Under the pieces are notes generated by a model. That model was given only the letters and a program-made list of their open reading frames with translations, ran no database searches and was not told the origin of the DNA. Shown here piece after piece: positions 35,867 to 47,213 of a stretch of 64,000 nt of DNA. The stretch is taken from the NCBI RefSeq assembly GCF_018326285.1, contig NZ_AP023362.1, positions 2,356,001 to 2,420,000 on the forward strand, given 5' to 3'. Position numbers and translations under genes: made by a program. Each line of letters opens with the position of its first letter. The stretch's first letter is position 1. Origin of the DNA: Mycolicibacterium sp. TY81 (GTDB lineage: Bacteria > Actinomycetota > Actinomycetes > Mycobacteriales > Mycobacteriaceae).

Positions 35867-36787
35867 ATGGTCATGTCGATCGATCGCCCGAAACTCGAAG
35901 GCAACATCGCCGTCGGAGAAGACCGCCAGATCGGTTTCGCCGAGTTCGGGAACCCGCAGGGACGGGCCGTGTTCTGGCTGCACGGGACGCCCGGCGCGCG
36001 CCGGCAGATCCCGACCGAGGCCCGCAGCTTCGCCTCCCGCAACAACATCCGGCTGATCGGCATCGACCGCCCCGGCATCGGTTCCTCGACGCCGCACCAG
36101 TACGAGAACGTGCTCGGGTTCACCGAGGACCTGCGGACCATCGCCGACACCCTGGGCATCAACCGGTTCGCGGTGATCGGGCTGTCCGGCGGCGGTCCCT
36201 ACACGCTGGCCACCGCGGCCGCCATGCCCGACCGGGTGGTGATGGCCGCGGTGCTCGGCGGCGTCGCGCCGCTGATCGGCGAGGACGGCATCAGCAGCGG
36301 CCTGATGGAGCTGGCCAAGATCGTGCGGCCGATCATCGAGGTCGCCGACACCCCCATCCGCTGGGTGGCGGGGTCACTCATGAAGGTGATCGCGCCGTTC
36401 GGCTCCCCCGCGCTCGACCTGTACGCACGCATCTCCCCCCACGGCGACCGGAACCTGCTGAGCCGCCCCGAGTTCAAGGCGATGTTCCTCGACGACCTGC
36501 TCAACGGCAGCCGCAAGCAGCTGGCGGCGCCGTTCGCCGACATCGTCGTGTTCGCCCGCGACTGGGGCTTCCGGCTCGAGGACATCAAGGTGCCGGTGCG
36601 CTGGTGGCACGGCGACGCCGACCACATCGTGCCCTACGCCCACGGTCAGCACGCGGTGGCGCGCATTGCCGACGCGGAGATGTTCACGCTGCCGGGCGAG
36701 AGCCATCTCGCGGGTCTCGGTGTGCCCGAGGACATCCTGACCAAGATTCTCGAGGTCTGGGACGCCGCCGACCTCGCGGACCAGTAA
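35867..36787 (+). CDS. alpha/beta-fold hydrolase
   Basis: 306 residues from ATG 35867. Oxyanion region VFWLHGTPGARRQ, nucleophile elbow VIGLSGGGPYTLA, catalytic Asp in WWHGDADHIVP and His in GESHLAGLG give a complete triad. A lid region with SLMKVIAPFGSP lies between strands 6 and 7. No signal peptide. It resembles the many mycobacterial hydrolases annotated as epoxide hydrolases or esterases, but the two lid tyrosines of epoxide hydrolases are not evident. It is 7 bp from the convergent cinA stop. Confidence 0.8.
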   Translation: MVMSIDRPKLEGNIAVGEDRQIGFAEFGNPQGRAVFWLHGTPGARRQIPTEARSFASRNNIRLIGIDRPGIGSSTPHQYENVLGFTEDLRTIADTLGINRFAVIGLSGGGPYTLATAAAMPDRVVMAAVLGGVAPLIGEDGISSGLMELAKIVRPIIEVADTPIRWVAGSLMKVIAPFGSPALDLYARISPHGDRNLLSRPEFKAMFLDDLLNGSRKQLAAPFADIVVFARDWGFRLEDIKVPVRWWHGDADHIVPYAHGQHAVARIADAEMFTLPGESHLAGLGVPEDILTKILEVWDAADLADQ

Positions 36788-36793
36788 GGCCCC

Positions 36794-38086
36794 TCAGACC
36801 GTCACCGGCTGACCGCTGAGTACGCGGCGCAGCATGTGCATGGCGACGGTCGTCGACCGCTCCCGGATGTCGGCCCGGTTGCCGGGCAGGTGAATCGTGC
36901 GCGTGTGCGTCGCACCGTCGGCCAGCCCGACACTGAAACACACTGTGCCGACCGGCTTTTCGTCGCTGCCGCCACCGGGGCCGGCGATGCCGGTGATGCC
37001 GACGGCGACGTCGGCGCCGAACCGCTGCAGTGCACCCGCCGCCATGGCCTCGGCGACCGGTTCGGACACCGCACCGTGAGCCGCGATCAACGCGGGGTCG
37101 ACGCCGAGCAGGTCCGCCTTGGCTTCGTTCGAGTACGACACCACGCCGCCGGCCAGGTAGGCCGAGGAACCGGGCCGGTCGGCCAGCCGGGCCGCCAGCA
37201 GGCCCGCCGTGCACGACTCGGCCGTCGCGATGGTGCGGCCCGAAAGCAGTTGCGCCACTTGGTCATCGACCAGCGCACCGTCCTCGGAGAAGACATCGTG
37301 CGGATGCCGCTCACGCAGCAGCGCGGCCAGTTGCCGGTAGCTGTCGGCGGCGTCGGGTTCGTAGCGGGTGACGATCTCCAACTCACCGCGACGCAGGCAC
37401 GTCGTGATCTCCAGCCCCGCGAAACCGGGCACCAGGGTCTCGGCTTCCCGCAGCGTCTCGGCCAGCCCGGACTCGGGCAGCCCGAACATCCGGATGGTCT
37501 CCTGGCGGTAGACGGTGCGGCCGGCGATCGCACGTTGCGCCGTCGCCGTCTCGATGGCCCGGCTCCACATCGGCCGCAGCTCGCGGGGCGGTCCGGGGAG
37601 CACGATCACCGTCGGTGCGCCGCCGGCCCGGGTCACCACGACACCCGGTGCCGTGCCGACGGGGTCGAGGATCTCGACGCCGTCGCCCGCCGGCACCAGG
37701 GCCTGCTTGCGGTTGGCCGCCCGGACCGCCTCGAAATCGGCGCCCGGGAACCGGCCCATGAAGGACCGCAGGATCTCGGCGATGCGCTCCTCGAGCGCTT
37801 CGTCGAGCACCAGCTCGCGGCCACAGAACTTCGACACCACGGCGACGGTCATGTCGTCCGCCGTCGGCCCCAGGCCGCCGCTGGTGACGATCAGGTCGAC
37901 ACCTTGTGCGGCAAGGAAATTCAGTTGCGCTTCGATGTCCTCGGGCCGGTCACCGCAGATGGTGATGTGCGCCAGCTCGACGCCGAGTTCGAGCAGCCGG
38001 TCGGCCAGCCACGGCCCGTTGAGGTCCTGGACCCGGCCGGTGAGAACTTCGGTCCCGGTCACCACGATGCCCGCACGCACGCCCAT
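36794..38086 (-). CDS. cinA: CinA-like protein (NMN/ADP-ribose domain protein)
   Basis: 430 residues, the full two-domain form. The N-terminal MoaB-like COG1058 domain ([35 protein letters not shown]) has ADP-ribose pyrophosphatase activity in characterised members. The C-terminal PncC domain ([56 protein letters not shown]) is a nicotinamide-mononucleotide deamidase. Together they recycle NMN in NAD metabolism. In M. tuberculosis the orthologue is Rv1901 and has been linked to drug tolerance through cleavage of NAD-drug adducts. It is cytosolic, the probable first gene of its own transcript. Confidence 0.93.
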   Translation of the reverse strand: MGVRAGIVVTGTEVLTGRVQDLNGPWLADRLLELGVELAHITICGDRPEDIEAQLNFLAAQGVDLIVTSGGLGPTADDMTVAVVSKFCGRELVLDEALEERIAEILRSFMGRFPGADFEAVRAANRKQALVPAGDGVEILDPVGTAPGVVVTRAGGAPTVIVLPGPPRELRPMWSRAIETATAQRAIAGRTVYRQETIRMFGLPESGLAETLREAETLVPGFAGLEITTCLRRGELEIVTRYEPDAADSYRQLAALLRERHPHDVFSEDGALVDDQVAQLLSGRTIATAESCTAGLLAARLADRPGSSAYLAGGVVSYSNEAKADLLGVDPALIAAHGAVSEPVAEAMAAGALQRFGADVAVGITGIAGPGGGSDEKPVGTVCFSVGLADGATHTRTIHLPGNRADIRERSTTVAMHMLRRVLSGQPVTV

Positions 38087-38116
38087 GGCGATCAGGGTAC
38101 GGCGCTGCGGACTCGG

Positions 38117-38335
38117 TCAGACCGCCAGCCAGGCGCGCACGGTGTCGAGCTCGCGCGTGTACTGCTCCATGATGTCGTCCTGGAACCGCGTGCCGCCGCT
38201 GATCGCGTCGTCACCGCGCCAGATCACGCGGACCCGGGACGCGCCACGCAGGTAGACGTCGACGCGGTCGTCCGTGTGCCGCTGCCACCCGCTTGCGGCG
38301 GTGCGCTCGGCCAGTGCGGAGCGTTCGTCAGCCAT
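38117..38335 (-). CDS. small conserved hypothetical protein
   Basis: 72 residues from ATG 38335, with AAGGAG at 38342-38347 just upstream; a longer reading from 38350 would translate that ribosome-binding site and is rejected. The sequence contains a predicted strand-rich middle (DDRVDVYLRGASRVRVIWRG) and an acidic helix (TRFQDDIMEQYTRELDTVRAWL). No signal, membrane segment or metal site is apparent. It lies between cinA and the GH2 gene on the same strand. Function is unknown. Confidence 0.65.
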   Translation of the reverse strand: MADERSALAERTAASGWQRHTDDRVDVYLRGASRVRVIWRGDDAISGGTRFQDDIMEQYTRELDTVRAWLAV

Positions 38336-38369
38336 GTGTTTCTCCTTCACGTCGACTCACCATCATGTC

Positions 38370-41354
38370 TTATGCGCCCGGTCTCGGGACCCGCGGTACC
38401 GCGTCGGGCGCCGCGGGCCGGACGTCCGGCTCGGCCAGACCAGGGTCGGTCACCGAGGCCCGCGCGGCCGCCTCCGCCGCGTCCTGAGGTGGCCGGCCAC
38501 CGGTCACCGGGACCGTCACGGGCGGCGTGTTGTAGCCGCCGACCCGCACCCAGCCGGCGTTCACGCCCGGTTTCGGCACCAGCCCCCGGACATGCGCGGT
38601 CTCCCCCGGATACACCGTGACGTAGTTGTCGCTGTACTCGATGGGCAGGATTTCGTCGGCGTCCGGCGCGGTGGTCAGCTCGGCCCGCTCGAAGAACGCG
38701 ACCTGCTTGGTCGGGTTGCGCAGCGTGATGTCGACGACCTGCTGGCCGTCCCCGTTCACGGTGCCGGCGGCACTGACCTCGAGGCGGGCCTTCGTCATGT
38801 AGTTCAGCGGCGTCATGTCGGCCCACGCGGTCTGATGCAGCTCGAAGGCGACGTCCTTGCGGGGGTCTCCGATGTCGTCCTGCTGCGACTGCCAGTAGTC
38901 GTTGTCGGCGATGACCTCGCCGACCGGGTTCACCAGCTCGCACCGGACGAAGAACACCCGGGAATCGGGCACCATCCGCGGCAGCGTCAGCGCCACCGCG
39001 GCGGCACCGGACGCCACGTCGTACGGGTCACTGGTGCGGTCGTCGCGGAGGTTCCCGTTGATGTCGTACACCCGCGTGCGCACACGCAGGCCCACCGCGT
39101 TCTCGGGGCTCTGGTTGGTGATGCTGACCTTGGCGGTGCTGTGGTCGCCCGTGGCGTACGAATCGAAGGTGACCGACAGCGGCTGCAGACCCTTCTTCGC
39201 GCCGTAATACGCACCACCGGGCCGCAGGTAGTAGTCGAAGATGTTGCCGAAGAACGACGGCCAGTGGTTGTTGAGCATCCAGTAGATCGTCATCTTGTGG
39301 TCCGCCCAGCCCAGCGCGGCGAACGATTCGAACTGGGCCCGCGTCGCCTCGTAGTGGGCGAGCTGGGCCTTGCGCGTGAATTCCTCAGCGCCACTGGAGG
39401 ATCCGTAGCGCTGCACGACGGCATTGCGAATGCTCGCCAGGGCCTCGTTGCCGGGGTTGGAACCGGCGTGGAAGTACCACATGTCGTTGATCGGCCACAG
39501 CTTGTCCGGCGGGATGAACTTCCGCAGGCTCGCGAACGGCGGGATGTGCTCGTTGTCGCCCTGTTCGGCCGACGCGCCGCGGGCGGCGGCGTACTCGCCG
39601 TCGAACCAGTACGCGGGCGGCCGCCAGGTGTACGGGCCGGCCATCTGGATGCCGTCCCACAGCCGATTGCCCGACGAATCGGTCGTGTACGACGACACCG
39701 TGTCGACAACGGCGTTCTGCCAGTGCAGCTTTCGCAGAATCTCGTGGTACTGCTCGAGGATGTCGGCGGGCGGGTGCCCGTCGCTGGCGTTGGCCCAGAC
39801 GAACGCCGACGCATGTGATCGCAACATCGTGATCTGCGAGCGCAGGCTGTCCTGTGCAACCCGGTGGTCCTCCTGGCCCCACTGCGGCCACTTCTCCCAC
39901 TGGTTGCAGCACATCCAACCCACCATCAGCGGGATGCCCAGTTCGTCGGCCCGTTCGATGAAGCGGGCACCGGGAATCTTCGATTCCATCCGGATCATGT
40001 TCAGACCCAGATCCTTGACGTAACGCAGGATGGCGTTGTCGCGGTCGGGATCGTCGCGGTACAGCAGGTCCGGGGTGTAGGTGGCCCCGCGCGCCAGGAA
40101 ATCGCGGCCGTTGACCTTGAGATAGAAGTTGCCGCCGGAACCCAGCTGCGGGAACTCCTCGCTACCGTCGCGGCCCTGCTCGATGGACCGGATGCCGAAG
40201 CGCTGCTTCAGCTCATCGGTGGCCTGCCCGTACTGCAGGAACTGGATACGGAGGTCGTACAGGTCGGGCCGCCCCATCGTGTACGGCCACCACAGGTCCG
40301 GGTGGGAGAGGCGCAACGCTTCGTAGTCACCGGGACTGAACGTGACGTCGCGGCTCTCCCCCGGCCCGAGCGACACCGGCCGCTCGATGTGGATGTCCGC
40401 CTTGCCGGGTCGGGTGATGGTCGCCCGCACGACACCGTTGACCCGCTGGTCGGAGTAGTTGGTCAAACCCGACCGGACACTCAGCTGGGCGCTGTCGGTG
40501 CGCGGCAACGGCAGCTGGCTGTTCACGGTCGCGTCGGTGATCGCCACGTCGCCGGACATCTTCAGGGTGACGGGCTTGAGAATGCCGGCGTTGCGGTCCG
40601 CCACGAACGAGTTGCCGTTCGCCGGGTTCTTACCGGGACCCTGATATCCGAGGTAGTTCCAGTTGATCCAGTCGAACCAGCTGTCGGCCAGCTCCACGCC
40701 GTCGACGTCCTGCAGCGCGCGCTCCGGGGTGACCTTGACGGCGAGGGTGTTGGCGCGGCCGCGGTCGATCCACTTCGACACGTCCAGGGTGTGGTCGACG
40801 TACATGCCCACGATCTGCTTGCTGTCGGCGATCTGATGCCCGTTCAGCCAGATCTCGGCCCGGTAGTTGATGCCGGGAAAGTTGAGCCGGTACGTCGAGT
40901 GCCCGGCCGGTGCGACGAATGTGGTCCGGTACCACCAGTCCTGCTTGTACAGGTCCTGCGGCACCTTGGTCAGCAGGTTGTCGCCGTAGTAGAGGTCCGG
41001 GTAGGTGCCGTCGTCCTGCAGCGCCTGCAGCACCGTGGACGGCATGTGCCGCACCCGGTGCCAGCCGGGACCGGCGGCCGGGAATCCGTCGACGCTGAGC
41101 TGCGCTCCGGTGGCCACCATGCCCTGCGCGGAGGACAGCTGCCAGCCCTGCGCGAGCTCCACTTCGGCGGCCGCGCTCATGGGCCTCAGCAGGCGCGGCA
41201 GATCACCGGTGCACGCGAACAGCAGCACCAGAGACATGACGGCACCCAGCACTGCACCGCGGCGCAACTCGGTTGATATAGCCCTGCTCCCTCCGAGAAC
41301 ATCAGCATCTGAACGCGCTTCTACAACCGAATGCGCGATGTGGGGGCACCTCAT
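38370..41354 (-). CDS. exported glycoside hydrolase family 2 (exo-beta-glucosaminidase-like)
   Basis: Up to 994 residues from ATG 41354; shorter starts such as TTG 41267 are possible. A hydrophobic segment ending LLFACTGD (residues about 33-49) looks like a signal with a lipobox-type Cys. Then come the GH2 domains in order: a jelly-roll sugar-binding domain (WWYRTTFVAPAGHSTYRLNF, NYRAEIWLNGHQIADS), an Ig-like domain, a TIM barrel from about residue 410 (NFYLKVNGRDFLARGATYTP), and two C-terminal beta domains. The barrel contains VWANASDGHPPADILE and GASAEQGDNEHIPPF, matching the acid/base Asp and nucleophile Glu regions of CsxA-type exo-beta-D-glucosaminidases. It probably trims envelope or environmental beta-linked amino sugars. 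Confidence 0.8.
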   Translation of the reverse strand: MRCPHIAHSVVEARSDADVLGGSRAISTELRRGAVLGAVMSLVLLFACTGDLPRLLRPMSAAAEVELAQGWQLSSAQGMVATGAQLSVDGFPAAGPGWHRVRHMPSTVLQALQDDGTYPDLYYGDNLLTKVPQDLYKQDWWYRTTFVAPAGHSTYRLNFPGINYRAEIWLNGHQIADSKQIVGMYVDHTLDVSKWIDRGRANTLAVKVTPERALQDVDGVELADSWFDWINWNYLGYQGPGKNPANGNSFVADRNAGILKPVTLKMSGDVAITDATVNSQLPLPRTDSAQLSVRSGLTNYSDQRVNGVVRATITRPGKADIHIERPVSLGPGESRDVTFSPGDYEALRLSHPDLWWPYTMGRPDLYDLRIQFLQYGQATDELKQRFGIRSIEQGRDGSEEFPQLGSGGNFYLKVNGRDFLARGATYTPDLLYRDDPDRDNAILRYVKDLGLNMIRMESKIPGARFIERADELGIPLMVGWMCCNQWEKWPQWGQEDHRVAQDSLRSQITMLRSHASAFVWANASDGHPPADILEQYHEILRKLHWQNAVVDTVSSYTTDSSGNRLWDGIQMAGPYTWRPPAYWFDGEYAAARGASAEQGDNEHIPPFASLRKFIPPDKLWPINDMWYFHAGSNPGNEALASIRNAVVQRYGSSSGAEEFTRKAQLAHYEATRAQFESFAALGWADHKMTIYWMLNNHWPSFFGNIFDYYLRPGGAYYGAKKGLQPLSVTFDSYATGDHSTAKVSITNQSPENAVGLRVRTRVYDINGNLRDDRTSDPYDVASGAAAVALTLPRMVPDSRVFFVRCELVNPVGEVIADNDYWQSQQDDIGDPRKDVAFELHQTAWADMTPLNYMTKARLEVSAAGTVNGDGQQVVDITLRNPTKQVAFFERAELTTAPDADEILPIEYSDNYVTVYPGETAHVRGLVPKPGVNAGWVRVGGYNTPPVTVPVTGGRPPQDAAEAAARASVTDPGLAEPDVRPAAPDAVPRVPRPGA

Positions 41355-41392
41355 TGTGCCCCGTCAGACCGGCAGTTCCGGAATCGCTGAGG

Positions 41393-42130
41393 TCAGAACT
41401 TGTGTGGCACGTCGGTCGTCAGGCCGCCGTCGACGACGAACTCGCTGCCGGTGGCAAACGACGATTCGTCACTGGCCAGGAATACCACGAAGGTCGCTAC
41501 CTCGTCGGACTGTCCGGGCCGGCCCAGCGGCGCGGTCATCATGTCGTCGGGAAAATATTTGGTCATCGGCGTGCGGATGAAACCGGGCAGCACCGAGTTG
41601 ACCCGGATCTTGTCCTTGCCCAGGTCGATCGCCGCCGATTTGGTCAGCCCGCGCACCGCCCACTTGGACGCGACGTACGGATGCAGCAGCGTCGCGCCGC
41701 GCATGCCCTCGATGGACGAGATGTTGATGATCGAGCCGCCACCGGCCTCCCGCATCGGCGCGACCACCGCCTGCATGCCCAGGAACGTGCCCGTGAGGTT
41801 GACGTCGATGCACTTCTGCCACTTGGCCATGTCGAACTCGCCGATCTTGCCGAGGGCGGTGATGCCGGCGTTGTTGACCAGAACGTTGAGCACACCGAAC
41901 TGTTCGGTGGCGGTGGCGACCGCAGCGGCCCACTGGTCGGCGTCGGTGACGTCGAGATGGACGTAGCGTGCGGCATCCCCGAGTTCGGCGGCCAGCGCCT
42001 CGCCGGGCTCATCGAGGATGTCGCCGATGACGACCTTGGCGCCCTCGGCGACCAGCATCCGCGCGTGCGCCGCGCCCATCCCTCGTGCGCCGCCAGTGAT
42101 CAGTGCAACTTTTCCGTCCACGCGTCCCAT
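41393..42130 (-). CDS. short-chain dehydrogenase, FabG3/20-beta-hydroxysteroid dehydrogenase type
   Basis: 245 residues. Rossmann motif VALITGGARGMGAAHARMLV, NNAG in VLVNNAGITALG, and the catalytic Ser (SIINISSIEGMRG), Tyr and Lys (HPYVASKWAVRG) are in place. The Asp at the end of strand 2 (VVIGDILDEPG) and the adjacent region favour NAD(H). Overall it is close to M. tuberculosis FabG3 (Rv2002), a 3-alpha,20-beta-hydroxysteroid dehydrogenase, so a steroid alcohol is a reasonable substrate. The GH2 gene follows 38 bp downstream on the same strand. No KstR box is visible upstream. Confidence 0.88.
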   Translation of the reverse strand: MGRVDGKVALITGGARGMGAAHARMLVAEGAKVVIGDILDEPGEALAAELGDAARYVHLDVTDADQWAAAVATATEQFGVLNVLVNNAGITALGKIGEFDMAKWQKCIDVNLTGTFLGMQAVVAPMREAGGGSIINISSIEGMRGATLLHPYVASKWAVRGLTKSAAIDLGKDKIRVNSVLPGFIRTPMTKYFPDDMMTAPLGRPGQSDEVATFVVFLASDESSFATGSEFVVDGGLTTDVPHKF

Positions 42131-42189
42131 GACGGGTCACGCTACCGCCCGCCCGGTGGGTGGCCGGGAGGCCCGGCATACTGGTCAGC

Positions 42190-42969
42190 ATGGCTGCGCC
42201 GAACGCCGGACCGATCACGGGGCCGATCGCTGCGGCCGCCGCCGGTGACCTTGGCGCGAACAGCTCGAATGTGGGCGCGTTCTTCGACGTCGACGGCACG
42301 CTGGTGTCCGGTTTCATCGCGACGGTGCACGCGGCCCACCGGTTCCGGCAGCGGCAGGCGGCCTTCGGCGAGCTCACCGGAATCCTCGAAGCGACGGTGC
42401 GATACAAGTTGGGCCGCATGGAGTTCGAGCGGTTGCTGGTGCGCGCCGCCGGTTACCTGCGCGGCGAGTCTCTCGCCGAACAGGAGTCGCTCGGCGAGCA
42501 GCTGTTCCACAGCCACGTACAGGCCAGGATTTTCCCGACGATGCGCGAGGTCGTGCGCGCCCACCAGCGCTCCGGGCACACGGTGGTGCTGAGTTCGTCG
42601 GCCCTGACCATGCATGTCATGCCGCTGGCCCGCTACCTCGGCGTCGAGCACGTCATCTGCAATCACTTCACCGTCGACGGCGACGGCACCCTCACCGGCG
42701 ACATCGTGCGGCCCATCGTCTGGGGCCACCGCAAGGCCGCGGCGGTCGAGGCGTTCAGCCAGGCCAATCACGTTGACCTGCAACAGAGTTACTTCTACGC
42801 CGACGGCGACGAGGACCTGCCGCTGATGCACGTCGTGGGGCACCCGATTCCGGTGAACCCGCGGCCCGGGCTGGCAGCCGAAGCGGAGCGGCTCGGCTGG
42901 ACCGTGGTCCGCGCGGCGGCCCCGTCCAGCGACCGGCCCGGCTGGCTACGACGACTCGTGCGTCGCTGA
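42190..42969 (+). CDS. HAD-IB family phosphatase (SerB-like)
   Basis: 259 residues from ATG 42190; the frame extends to 42160 but that adds a Pro/Gly stretch. HAD motif I (VGAFFDVDGTLVSGF), motif II (TVVLSSSALTM), a Lys in WGHRKAAAVEAF and motif III (FYADGDEDLPLMHVVGHPIPV) match HAD-superfamily subfamily IB phosphatases related to SerB. Mycobacteria often have this domain fused to an acyltransferase; here it stands alone. The substrate could be phosphoserine, a lysophospholipid or another phosphate ester. It is divergent from the steroid dehydrogenase gene. Confidence 0.85.
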   Translation: MAAPNAGPITGPIAAAAAGDLGANSSNVGAFFDVDGTLVSGFIATVHAAHRFRQRQAAFGELTGILEATVRYKLGRMEFERLLVRAAGYLRGESLAEQESLGEQLFHSHVQARIFPTMREVVRAHQRSGHTVVLSSSALTMHVMPLARYLGVEHVICNHFTVDGDGTLTGDIVRPIVWGHRKAAAVEAFSQANHVDLQQSYFYADGDEDLPLMHVVGHPIPVNPRPGLAAEAERLGWTVVRAAAPSSDRPGWLRRLVRR

Positions 42970-43020
42970 CGTTCTGGAACGGCCGTCGCCCGAAATCTGG
43001 GCCCAAATCTGCGCGTAGCC

Positions 43021-43065
43021 TTGCGCGCCGGACCGTCACGCGGTACTAAATTAGAACACGTTTCA
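43021..43065 (+). promoter_or_regulatory. promoter with KstR operator (nitronate monooxygenase)
   Basis: -35 TTGCGC (43021-43026), 17-nt spacer, -10 TACTAA (43044-43049), then the KstR box TAGAACACGTTTCA at 43052-43065, a perfect match to TnnAACnnGTTnnA. The operator overlaps the expected transcription start, a repressing position. The CYP125 promoter at 49459-49503 has the same layout and nearly the same sequence. Confidence 0.85.
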
Positions 43066-43106
43066 GTTTTGCCGCTCCTGCCTCGACCCCAGCACAAGGA
43101 ATCCCC

Positions 43107-44240
43107 ATGCGCACCGCTATCTGCGACCAACTCGGCATCGAATACCCGATCTTCGCCTTCACCCACTGCCGCGACGTGGTCGTGGCAGTCAGCAAAGCCG
43201 GTGGCTTCGGCGTCCTGGGCGCCGTCGGCTTCTCCCCCGAGCAGCTCGAGATCGAGCTGAAGTGGATCGACGAGAACATCGGCGACCATCCGTACGGCGT
43301 CGACATCGTCATCCCCAACAAGTACGAGGGCATGGACCAGGTCGACCTGGATCCGGAGGTGCTCAAGAAGCAGCTCAACGCCCTCGTGCCGCAGGAGCAC
43401 CTGGATTTCGCGAAGAAGCTGCTCGCCGATCACGGGGTGCCGGTCGACCACAGTGACGACGACGCCCTGCAGCTGCTGGGCTGGACCGAGGCCACCGCCA
43501 CCCCGCAGGTCGAGGTCGCATTGCAGCACCCGAAGTGCACGCTGATCGCCAACGCGCTGGGCACCCCGCCGAAGGACATGATCGACCACATCCACGCCGA
43601 GGGCCGCAAGGTCGCCGCGCTGTGCGGCTCGCCGTCGCAGGCCCGTAAGCACGCCGACGCGGGCGTCGACATCATCATCGCCCAGGGCGGCGAGGCCGGC
43701 GGGCACAGCGGCGAGATCGGCTCGATCGTGCTGTGGCCGCAGGTGGTCAAGGAGGTCGCGCCCGTCCCGGTGCTGGCCGCCGGTGGCATCGGCAGCGGCC
43801 AGCAGATCGCCGCGGCGCTGGCGCTCGGCGCGCAGGGCGCGTGGACCGGTTCGCAGTGGGTGATGGTCGAAGAGAGCGAGCACTCCGAGCAGCAGCACGC
43901 CGCGTACGCCAAGGCCAGCAGCAAGGACACCGTGCGCAGCCGGTCGTTCACCGGCAAGCCGGCCCGGATGCTGCGCAACGACTGGACCGAGGCCTGGGAG
44001 AAGGAAGGCAACCCGAAGCCGCTCGGAATGCCCTTGCAGTACATGGTTTCCGGCATGGCGGTGGCGGCCACGCACAAGTACCCGAACGAGAGCGTCGACG
44101 TCGCGTTCAACCCGGTCGGCCAGGTGGTCGGCCAGTTCACCAAGGTCGAGAAGACCTCCGCGGTGATCGAGCGCTGGGTGCGGGAGTACCTGGAGGCCAC
44201 CGGCCGGCTCGAGGAGCTGAACGAAGCCGCGTCCGTGTGA
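43107..44240 (+). CDS. nitronate monooxygenase / NPD-family flavoprotein
   Basis: 377 residues, FMN-dependent TIM barrel of the 2-nitropropane dioxygenase family (compare Rv1533). N-terminal CDQLGIEYPIFAFTHCRDVV, the glycine-rich SKAGGFGVLGAVGF, IIAQGGEAGGHSGEIGSIVL and VPVLAAGGIGSGQQIAAALA carry FMN contacts; the His in GGHSG is the usual catalytic residue. The gene follows a promoter with a perfect KstR box, so it should be induced by sterol metabolites. Its substrate in sterol breakdown is not known; enoyl-CoA or nitroalkane-like activity are both possible for the fold. It is cytosolic. Confidence 0.88.
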   Translation: MRTAICDQLGIEYPIFAFTHCRDVVVAVSKAGGFGVLGAVGFSPEQLEIELKWIDENIGDHPYGVDIVIPNKYEGMDQVDLDPEVLKKQLNALVPQEHLDFAKKLLADHGVPVDHSDDDALQLLGWTEATATPQVEVALQHPKCTLIANALGTPPKDMIDHIHAEGRKVAALCGSPSQARKHADAGVDIIIAQGGEAGGHSGEIGSIVLWPQVVKEVAPVPVLAAGGIGSGQQIAAALALGAQGAWTGSQWVMVEESEHSEQQHAAYAKASSKDTVRSRSFTGKPARMLRNDWTEAWEKEGNPKPLGMPLQYMVSGMAVAATHKYPNESVDVAFNPVGQVVGQFTKVEKTSAVIERWVREYLEATGRLEELNEAASV

Positions 44241-44285
44241 TAGAGGCCGCCGGTGTGCGCCGGCGGCCGGCATGACGTCATTTGC

Positions 44286-44324
44286 GCCTCGGATTGCAGT
44301 CACCATGCGGCTGCGATCCGAGGC
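44286..44324. repeat. 39-bp palindromic repeat, copy 3
   Basis: Left arm GCCTCGGATTGCAGTCA (44286-44302), loop CCATG, right arm CGGCTGCGATCCGAGGC (44308-44324); 14 of 17 positions are Watson-Crick paired. It follows the nitronate monooxygenase stop by about 45 bp and precedes the TetR operator by 34 bp. Confidence 0.82.
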
Positions 44325-44358
44325 GTAAGTGTGTCTGCCACGCGGGGATGGACCCATG

Positions 44359-44396
44359 CCGTCGGATTATGTATGGTTGCATACATAATCCGACGG
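44359..44396. promoter_or_regulatory. TetR operator, perfect 17-bp inverted repeat
   Basis: Left arm CCGTCGGATTATGTATG (44359-44375), spacer GTTG, right arm CATACATAATCCGACGG (44380-44396), all 17 positions paired. It sits 10 bp before the tetR start codon, so it should control the tetR-oxidoreductase transcript by autoregulation. Confidence 0.85.
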
Positions 44397-44406
44397 AAGG
44401 GCGCGG

Positions 44407-44975
44407 ATGGCTGGTCCCCGTGAACGCATGATCGTGTCTGCCGCGCTGCTCATCCGTGAGCGGGGCGCGCAGTCGACGGCCATCTCGGATGTACTCGCCC
44501 ACAGCGGGGCACCGCGCGGTTCGGCGTACCACCACTTCCCCGGCGGCCGCACCCAACTACTCTGCGAGACAATCGATTTCGCGGGCGAGTACATCGCCCG
44601 CCGGATCGCCAAGGCCGGCACCGCACTCGAGGCACTCGACGTGCTGGTCGACGGCTTCCGCTCCCAACTCACCGAGTCCGGATACCGGGCCGGCTGCCCG
44701 GTGGTGGCGGTCGCCGTCGAGGCCGACAACCCGCCCGTCATCGAACGCGCCGCCGCCGCTTTCACCCGCTGGCTCGCCCAGCTCGAAGAGCAGCTACGGG
44801 CCGACGGCGTGTCCGCCGAACAAGCCGCCGAATTGGCCATGCTCGCCACCACCGCGATCGAAGGCGCCGTGCTGGTGGCCCGCACCACCGGCTCCACCAC
44901 CCCATTGGACCTCGTGCATCGGCAGCTGCGCGCCCTCGTGACTGCCACGACCGACTCGGAACGAAAGGCGTCCTC

Positions 44976-44979
<4 letters not shown>
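44407..44979 (+). CDS. TetR-family regulator (LmrA/YxaF type)
   Basis: 190 residues. The helix-turn-helix (STAISDVLAHSGAPRGSAYHHF) is followed by the PGGRTQLLCETIDFAG segment typical of the LmrA/YxaF subgroup of TetR. The C-terminal domain (GYRAGCPVVAVAVEADNPPV) matches the TetR_C_33-like region and would bind an inducer. A perfect 38-bp palindrome directly upstream is the obvious operator. The stop overlaps the start of the molybdopterin oxidoreductase gene (ATGA, 44976-44979), so the two are translationally coupled and the regulator probably represses both until its ligand appears. Confidence 0.9.
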
Positions 44980-47213
<2,234 letters not shown>

